Origin: an uncultured Collinsella sp.
Lineage (GTDB): Bacteria > Actinomycetota > Coriobacteriia > Coriobacteriales > Coriobacteriaceae
Assembly (NCBI GenBank): GCA_900766165.1
Contig: CAAFUK010000026.1
Coordinates: 1-18,633 of the forward strand
Direction of reading: 5' to 3'
Length of the DNA: 18,633 nucleotides
Positions within the stretch are counted from its first letter, which is position 1. Every line of letters starts with the position of its first letter. Below the pieces are notes generated by a model that saw nothing but the letters and a program-made list of their open reading frames with translations, was not told the origin of the DNA and ran no database searches. Of the stretch, positions 13,800-18,633 are shown in pieces. The position numbers and the translations under genes are program-made.

Positions 13800-13905
13800 A
13801 AGGCGAGAAGTGCCAAATGCATCTCAATCCCGATCGATAAGACGCGAGGCGCGAAGCGCCAAACGCGCCGCCGGGACAGACCCCATCCAAAACGCGCGAA
13901 GCGCA
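13800..13905 (-). repeat. three small GAA-centred hairpins in the ppc 3' region
   Basis: Related sequences AGGCGAGAAGTGCC (13801), AGGCGCGAAGCGCC (13847) and ACGCGCGAAGCGCA (13892-13905) occur about 45-46 bp apart. Each forms a short stem closing on GAA (TTC in the minus-strand RNA), and the base changes mostly keep pairing. They lie between the ppc-distal terminator and the palindromic element. The remaining part of the 465-nt gap (13634-13750 and 13906-13950) shows no gene. Confidence 0.5.
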
Positions 13906-13946
13906 CCATCTTTTCTCCAGCCAGTAATCCGCCGAAGACCGGATAT

Positions 13947-14086
13947 CGCAGGGCCCGCCATAGGTTTACTTTTAGGCACACTCCGCAGGACGCAAGAAGC
14001 CCTCGCCGCACGAAGTGCGCAGCGAGGGCTTCTTGCATGTCCGAGGACGTGCCTAAAAGTAAACCTATGGCGGGCCCGGACGACTA
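13947..14086 (-). repeat. palindromic structured element, copy 2 (downstream of ppc)
   Basis: Two perfectly complementary 29-nt arms (13951-13979 and 14049-14077) enclose a 69-nt core: GGACGCAA / TTGC-AT-GTCC, an inner stem GAAGCC/GGCTTC (different from copy 1 but again paired), then CTCGC/GCGAG and CGCAC/GTGCG with a GAA loop. It is flanked by CGCA (13947-13950) and GGACGACTA (14078-14086). It lies exactly 21 nt past the ppc stop codon, the same distance as copy 1 from larD. The arms share no evident sequence with those of copy 1. No T-run follows on the minus strand. Confidence 0.87.
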
Positions 14087-14098
14087 CAGGGCTATCGA

Positions 14099-16924
14099 TT
14101 ACCCCGTGTTCTGCAATCCTGCCGAGACGCCGGTCACAGTCGAAAGAATCAGGCTCATGTATTCGGCCTTCTTCTCCTCGGCCATCTCATCCTGGTTCAT
14201 ACGCACCTCGCGAAGGGCGCGGACCTGGGCGATGGACAGGGCGTCGACGTAGGGGTTACGCACGCGAACGGCGCAGCCGAGCACGCGACGACGCTGCAGC
14301 GGCCACTCATCACCGACGATGGCAAGGACCCACTTACGCGTGAGCTGCATCTCGGTGAAGACCTTCTCGGACAAATCATCGCGGTCGCCCAGGTGCAGAT
14401 ACATCTTGGCGATACGCTGATCGGTCTTAGCGATCGACATCTCGATGTTGTCGATAAAGGTGCGGAAGAACGGCCACTCCTGGTAGGCAGCCTTGAGCTG
14501 GTCAAGATCGCCAAGCTGCTCGCAGGCGGTGCCCAGACCGTACCAAGCGGCCAGGTTAATGCGCGCCTGGCTCCAGCTGAAGATCCACGGGATGGTACGC
14601 AGGTCGTCGAGCGACTTGGCACCTAAGCCGCGCTTGGCGGGACGCGAGCCGATCGGCAGCAAGCCGACCTCGGTCAGCGGCGTCACGGTCGAGAACCACG
14701 GTGTAAAGTCCTCGGTGTTCAGCAGGTCCAGATAGCGCTCGTGGCTTGCGGCGTTAAGCTTCTCGGCCATGTCCCAGAACTTCTGCGTGGTCTCGGTGTT
14801 GGTTTTCTCGACGCTCGGGGCCGACTGCAAAAGCGTTGCGGCGGCAACGGACTCAACATGGCGCTGAGCCAGCGTGCGGTTGCCGTAACGGGCAAAGATG
14901 ACCTCGCCCTGCTCGGTGAGCTTAAAGAAGCAGTTGACCGAACCCTTGGGCTGCGCCAACACGGCCTTGTTGGCCGGGCCGCCACCACGGCCCACGGCAC
15001 CGCCGCGACCGTGCATGAGCACCAGGTCGATATCGTTCTTCTCGGCCCACTTGGCAATGCGCTCCTGCGCGGAGTGCAGCGCGAGCATGGCCGTGGTAGG
15101 ACCGGCATCCTTGGAGGAGTCGGAATAGCCCAGCATGACCTCCATGCGGCGGTTGGTCTGGGCAAGGCGCTTTTGCACCACGGGCAGCGTAAGCATCTCA
15201 TCGAGCACGTCGACGCAGTCCTCGAGGTCCTCAAGCTGCTCGAACAGCGGAATCACGTCGAGCTCGGGGACATCCTCCTCGTGTGCAAAGGACAGGTGAG
15301 CAAGCTCAAAGACGTCGGCCACATGCTGGGCGCTCTTGGTGAACGAGATGATGTAGCGGTGCGCCATCTTCTTGCCGTAGCGCTTTTGGATGGAGCCGAT
15401 AGCGCGGAAGGTGTCGATGACCTCACGCGTCATGGGCTGCAAATCGCCATGGATACCGTTCTCATGGATATCCTTGAGGGCGCGGGCGTGCACCACGGAG
15501 TGCTGACGGAACTCCATCTCGACCATGTGGAAGCCGAAGGACTCGACCTGCCAGATGATGGTCTGCACCGGGCCGTAGGCGGCACGGACGGCACCGCAGG
15601 CAGCCAGCGAACGCTGGACGACGCGCAGGTCATCCAGGAACTCATCGGCGCTGTGGTACATGGTGTCGGTGATGCGACGCACGGTGGCGTTCAGACGATC
15701 GGCCATGACGAGCATGACGGCGCGATGCGGCTCGTGCTCGGAGATCAGCTCGGCACGTGCGGTGTACTGGGTGCTCATCTCGACCTGATGGTTCCACAGG
15801 TTGATGAGCTCGGCAGACGGCTTGCTGTAGGTGGCCTCGAGCGTGAGGTTGCGGCCGATGCGGCGGCACTTGTCCTCGAGCTTGAGCACCATATGGGTGA
15901 AATACTTGGCGGCGACTTCGCGGCTCACCTTGGCGGTAACGTTGGGGTTGCCATCACGGTCGGAACCGATCCAGCTGCCGGGATGGAAGAACGCCGGGCA
16001 CAGCGGCGGCACGGTGCCGGCCTTGTCGCCCAGCACCCAGTCGTCAAAACGACGATAGATGACGGGGATAACGTCGAACAGCGTGTTATCGAAGATGTCG
16101 ATGATGGTATCGGCTTCCTCGACCGGCGTGGGCTTCTTCAACGCGATGGGGCTCGTGCGAACCAGGGCGTCAATCTCCTGCAGCATATGACGCTCGTTCT
16201 CCACCAGGTCGGAGCCGCCCAGACGCGGACGCTCCTCCAGCAGGTTGGAGATACGACGAATCTTGCCCTCGACGGCCTTGCGACGGGCCTCGGTGGGATG
16301 CGCGGTAAAGACGGGGTGGAACTCAAGCTTGCCGAGCAACTCGTTGGCGCCCTCGACACCCATCTCATCCACCAGCTGGTGATAGGCAACGGTGAGCTCG
16401 TTGGCGGGATCGACCTCGGTATCGGTCGATGCGCCGGCCTCACGCTCGCGCAGCTGCGCCACGCGGTAATTCTCCTCCGACAGGTTAGCCAGATGGAAGA
16501 AGCTCGTAAAGGCGCGGACGATAACCTGCTGCTTATCGAGCGGCAGGCTGTCGATCAGATCAACGACCTCACGAAACGCCACGGCGGTGGGCTCGTCGGC
16601 AGTGGGCACGCCCTGCTCGTCGACGGACTCGTCGGCAGCGCGGGTGCCGGGGTTTCCGGCGTTGGCCACAATCTCGGCTGTCAAAATCTTGTCGAACAGG
16701 TCCGCGATCTCGGGATCATACTCGCTAAGCACACGGCGCTCCAGGCGCAAGAACAGCGCCAGATTGTCGCGCAGCTCCTCGGGGATCTCGATCTCGGCGA
16801 GACGCTCCTTGGATTCGGCATTCGAGCCGATTCGGTTAACGAGGCGGTTGACCACGGCAGCGACGCGCGCCGCGGCTTCGGGTACAGACTGGTTGCTTAG
16901 GTTCTCAGCCACGTTTCCTCCCAT
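14099..16924 (-). CDS. ppc: phosphoenolpyruvate carboxylase
   Basis: A 941-aa cytosolic enzyme that carboxylates PEP to oxaloacetate, refilling the citrate-cycle and succinate routes. Signature segments are FTAHPTEARRK (about 209-219, with the catalytic His), GSWIGSDRDGNPNVT (about 317-331), MLGYSDSSKDAG (about 595-606), LMHGRGGAVGRGGGPA (about 637-652, the bicarbonate/PEP loop) and the invariant C-terminal QNTG. It is somewhat longer than E. coli Ppc (883 aa), partly through an acidic N-terminal insertion around residues 90-180. The ATG at 16924 has AAGGAGG very close (1-2 nt); GTG at 16912, with GGAGG 4 nt upstream, is a credible alternative start giving a protein beginning MAENLSNQ. It is a single gene with its own promoter and an unusually structured 3' region. 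Confidence 0.97.
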   Translation of the reverse strand: MGGNVAENLSNQSVPEAAARVAAVVNRLVNRIGSNAESKERLAEIEIPEELRDNLALFLRLERRVLSEYDPEIADLFDKILTAEIVANAGNPGTRAADESVDEQGVPTADEPTAVAFREVVDLIDSLPLDKQQVIVRAFTSFFHLANLSEENYRVAQLREREAGASTDTEVDPANELTVAYHQLVDEMGVEGANELLGKLEFHPVFTAHPTEARRKAVEGKIRRISNLLEERPRLGGSDLVENERHMLQEIDALVRTSPIALKKPTPVEEADTIIDIFDNTLFDVIPVIYRRFDDWVLGDKAGTVPPLCPAFFHPGSWIGSDRDGNPNVTAKVSREVAAKYFTHMVLKLEDKCRRIGRNLTLEATYSKPSAELINLWNHQVEMSTQYTARAELISEHEPHRAVMLVMADRLNATVRRITDTMYHSADEFLDDLRVVQRSLAACGAVRAAYGPVQTIIWQVESFGFHMVEMEFRQHSVVHARALKDIHENGIHGDLQPMTREVIDTFRAIGSIQKRYGKKMAHRYIISFTKSAQHVADVFELAHLSFAHEEDVPELDVIPLFEQLEDLEDCVDVLDEMLTLPVVQKRLAQTNRRMEVMLGYSDSSKDAGPTTAMLALHSAQERIAKWAEKNDIDLVLMHGRGGAVGRGGGPANKAVLAQPKGSVNCFFKLTEQGEVIFARYGNRTLAQRHVESVAAATLLQSAPSVEKTNTETTQKFWDMAEKLNAASHERYLDLLNTEDFTPWFSTVTPLTEVGLLPIGSRPAKRGLGAKSLDDLRTIPWIFSWSQARINLAAWYGLGTACEQLGDLDQLKAAYQEWPFFRTFIDNIEMSIAKTDQRIAKMYLHLGDRDDLSEKVFTEMQLTRKWVLAIVGDEWPLQRRRVLGCAVRVRNPYVDALSIAQVRALREVRMNQDEMAEEKKAEYMSLILSTVTGVSAGLQNTG

Positions 16925-16956
16925 TCCTCCTTCTATGCACGTAACATGCGGTATTC

Positions 16957-16985
16957 ATTATAGGCACTCGGCAAAAACTTTCGAC
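16957..16985 (-). promoter_or_regulatory. candidate ppc promoter
   Basis: The minus strand carries a perfect TATAAT -10 box (plus positions 16957-16962), 32 nt before the ppc start. A weak -35 (GTCGAA, 16980-16985) is 17 bp upstream. The -10 is the stronger half of the evidence. Confidence 0.5.
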
Positions 16986-17076
16986 GCTGATTGCGCTTTA
17001 CCACACAAAAGTATTTTCTGCATTGCAAGGGTTTTTGCTCTAAATGGTCGTATTTCTCGGTGGACGGCATACACAA

Positions 17077-17112
17077 ACGGGGGCATTCCGCATAAAAGCG
17101 AAACACCCCCGT
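17077..17112 (-). terminator. probable terminator of hisS
   Basis: ACGGGGG (17077-17083) pairs with CCCCCGT (17106-17112), with a further partial inner stem (ATTCCGC against GCGAAA), 57 nt past the hisS stop. Only a short T-rich run follows on the minus strand. The remaining intergenic sequence up to ppc holds nothing but the ppc promoter. Confidence 0.6.
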
Positions 17113-17169
17113 AACAATTACTCTCCATGAGCAGGGCAGGTTAGCAGACCCGCAGCTCAAAAAGATACG

Positions 17170-18483
17170 CTACAGGCGCTCGCGAACCGCCTCGACAACG
17201 TTGGCCAAATCGACGAGAACCTCGTCGTGACTCTGCATGTCGCGCACCTTGACCTTGCCGGCGGCAAGCTCGTCGCCACCCAGGACCAGGATGAGCTTGG
17301 CGCCCACCTTGTCGGCCTGCTTAAACTGGGCCTTGAGCGAACGGCCCTGATAGTCCGCCTCGGTCACAATCCCTGCGGCGCGAAGCTCCTGCGTAATGGT
17401 AAAGACGTTCTGACGCAGCTCCTTGCCGGCATTGGCGACGTAGACACACGGGACCTCCTCGGCACCCAGGTCGCTGCCAAAGGCCTGCAGGGCCAGCAGG
17501 GCGCGCTCAAAACCGACGGCGAAGCCGACGCCTGCCGTGGGCTTGCCGCCCTCGAGCTCGACGAGGCCATCGTAGCGACCGCCGCCGCCGATGGAACCGA
17601 CACCGGCGCCGGGAGCCTCGACCTCAAAGACGGTACGGGTGTAGTAGTCCAGGCCACGCACCAAGGTGGGATCCTCGACATACTCGATACCCGCCGCATC
17701 CAGATAGCGCTTGACTTGCTCGTAGTGCTCGCGGCACTCGTCGCACAGGTTGTCGCCCATCAGCGGAGCGTTGGCCATGATCTCGCGGCAATGGTCGTTC
17801 TTGCAGTCGAAGGCGCGCAGCGGGTTGAGCTCGGCGCGCTCGCGGCACTCGTCGCACATCTCGTCGGCGTGGTCGAGAATGAACTGCTTAACCTGCTCGC
17901 GATAGGCCGGACGGCACTGCGCATCGCCCATCGAGTTAATGAGCAGACGGAGCTTGGAAAGATCGAAGCCCAGGCGCTTGTAGAACTCCATGAGCATGAT
18001 GATGCACTCGGCGTCTGCCGCCGGATCGGGAGCGCCGAGCCACTCGATGCCCACCTGGTGAAACTGGCGCAGGCGACCCTTCTGGGGACGCTCGCCACGG
18101 AACATGGCCTCGGCATAGTACGCCTTAAACGGCGTGGAGCCCTGGGGCACTAGGTTGTTCTCCACGACGGCGCGCACCACACCGGCCGTGCCCTCGGGAC
18201 GAAGGGCCAGGCGCTGCTTGGGCTTAAGCTTGGTATCGGTGCCCTCGGTAAAGACGCGCTCCAGGTTGGCGCCGCTAAACACGCGGAACATCTCCTTGCG
18301 AACGACGTCGGTCGACTGGCCGATGCCGTGGACAAACACGTCCACCTGCTCGATGGCGGGCGTCTCGATGGGCTTAAAGCCAAACGGCTCGAACACGCCG
18401 GCAGCGATCTGCTGCATCTTTTGCCAGGCGCGCATCTCGGCGCCGATAAGGTCGCGGGTTCCCTCCGCCTTCTGTGCCTGCAT
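17170..18483 (-). CDS. hisS: histidine--tRNA ligase
   Basis: A 437-aa class II histidyl-tRNA synthetase of usual bacterial length, which charges tRNA-His. The N-terminal catalytic core begins with KAEGTRDLIG and contains motif 2 around RALRPEGTAGVVRA-type sequence (the track of residues about 105-120) and FHQVGIEWLG (about 142-151). The HisRS-specific segment LVRGLDYYTRTVFE (about 265-278) and GGGRYDGL (about 290-297) are clear, and a C-terminal anticodon-binding domain follows (about 335-437). I chose the ATG at 18483, which has AAAGGTG 7 nt upstream; TTG at 18489 would add two residues. A cysteine-rich insert near residues 200-240 (CDECRERAE, CKNDHC, CDECREH) has the look of a metal-binding site and is seen in some HisRS proteins. 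It is a single gene behind a strong hairpin at the window edge. Confidence 0.96.
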   Translation of the reverse strand: MQAQKAEGTRDLIGAEMRAWQKMQQIAAGVFEPFGFKPIETPAIEQVDVFVHGIGQSTDVVRKEMFRVFSGANLERVFTEGTDTKLKPKQRLALRPEGTAGVVRAVVENNLVPQGSTPFKAYYAEAMFRGERPQKGRLRQFHQVGIEWLGAPDPAADAECIIMLMEFYKRLGFDLSKLRLLINSMGDAQCRPAYREQVKQFILDHADEMCDECRERAELNPLRAFDCKNDHCREIMANAPLMGDNLCDECREHYEQVKRYLDAAGIEYVEDPTLVRGLDYYTRTVFEVEAPGAGVGSIGGGGRYDGLVELEGGKPTAGVGFAVGFERALLALQAFGSDLGAEEVPCVYVANAGKELRQNVFTITQELRAAGIVTEADYQGRSLKAQFKQADKVGAKLILVLGGDELAAGKVKVRDMQSHDEVLVDLANVVEAVRERL

Positions 18484-18525
18484 GGGCAAACACCTTTCTT
18501 TTGTATCGCGTCATAGGTAGTGGTC

Positions 18526-18531
18526 ATTATA
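18526..18531 (-). promoter_or_regulatory. candidate -10 box for hisS
   Basis: The minus strand reads TATAAT, 42 nt upstream of the hisS start. A matching -35 would fall in the T-run or foot of the neighbouring hairpin and is not convincing, so only the -10 is claimed. Confidence 0.4.
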
Positions 18532-18536
18532 CGGCA

Positions 18537-18608
18537 CAAAAACAAAACGCGGCGGCGCGTCTGGCCGAACGAGGGTATGGGGACTCGTTCGGCCAGACGC
18601 GCCGCCGC
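18537..18608 (-). terminator. long perfect hairpin, terminator of the gene upstream of hisS
   Basis: GCGGCGGCGCGTCTGGCCGAACGAG-type arms (18549-18573 and 18584-18608) are perfectly complementary over 25 bp with a 10-nt loop. On the minus strand the stem is followed by GTTTTGTTTTTG, fitting a rho-independent terminator for a minus-strand gene beyond the window's right end. The stem is far longer than a normal terminator. Confidence 0.75.
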
Positions 18609-18633
18609 TGTTTGTGATCCGTTTTCCTCCGTC

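Noticed and set aside
13790..14038. 82-codon minus-strand frame beginning inside palindromic copy 2
   Set aside because: The matching position in copy 1 is in a different frame and gives an unrelated peptide, so the element is not conserved as protein. The Arg/Leu/Phe-rich translation follows from the hairpin repeats.
11429..14077. Reading the 29-nt arms as CRISPR spacers
   Set aside because: There is no direct-repeat array; each arm occurs only as an inverted pair within its own element, and no cas gene is nearby.
14741..16900. 719-codon open frame antisense to ppc
   Set aside because: Same shadow effect: low-complexity composition, no recognisable domain, fully inside a well-supported gene.

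Overview
This 18.6 kb window looks like chromosomal DNA of a high-GC anaerobic gut actinobacterium, most likely of the class Coriobacteriia and Collinsella-like. That placement is an inference from the gene set (multi-cofactor Old Yellow Enzyme family reductase, Feo iron uptake, nickel-dependent lactate racemase, PEP carboxylase), the strong G/C third-position bias and my memory of protein styles; I could not run a search. All genes are chromosomal housekeeping or metabolic genes. I see no phage, plasmid, CRISPR, rRNA or tRNA genes.

Layout. On the minus strand at 59-2008 lies an FMN/4Fe-4S/FAD enoate-reductase-type enzyme, with a candidate promoter and palindromic operator. At 2111-5440 (minus) is a ferrous iron uptake block: two small FeoA proteins, FeoB, and, beyond a terminator, a FeoB-associated Cys-rich membrane peptide. 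Candidate iron-regulator sites sit upstream of these genes. At 5629-5877 (minus) is an HPr-like phosphocarrier with Asp at the usual regulatory Ser46 position. A 186-bp array of alternating inverted 14-mers follows, then the aspS terminator and aspS (6234-8021, minus). The plus strand then carries serB (8278-8913) and a lar operon, larB-larC-tetR (9027-11273), behind a well-formed promoter with an inverted repeat at its -10. On the minus strand come larD (lactate/glycerol channel) and larA (lactate racemase) at 11575-13633 (larA starts on TTG), ppc (14099-16924) and hisS (17170-18483). A long perfect hairpin closes the window.

How the genes work together. LarB and LarC make and load the nickel-pincer nucleotide cofactor that LarA uses to interconvert D- and L-lactate; the MIP channel next to larA probably moves lactic acid; the TetR regulator could control the set. 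LarE, the sulfur-inserting enzyme, is not in this window. LarC here is short: it has the N-terminal domain with a 23-histidine stretch but not the usual C-terminal domain.

The most unusual non-coding signal is a pair of 125/127-nt palindromic elements placed exactly 21 nt downstream of two different minus-strand genes (larD and ppc). Their cores and flanking bases are nearly identical, but their 29-bp outer arms and part of the inner stem are completely different while remaining self-complementary within each copy. This is strong covariation-type evidence for a structured RNA or mobile hairpin family. The second notable signal is the 62-bp-periodic alternating repeat array between aspS and the HPr gene.
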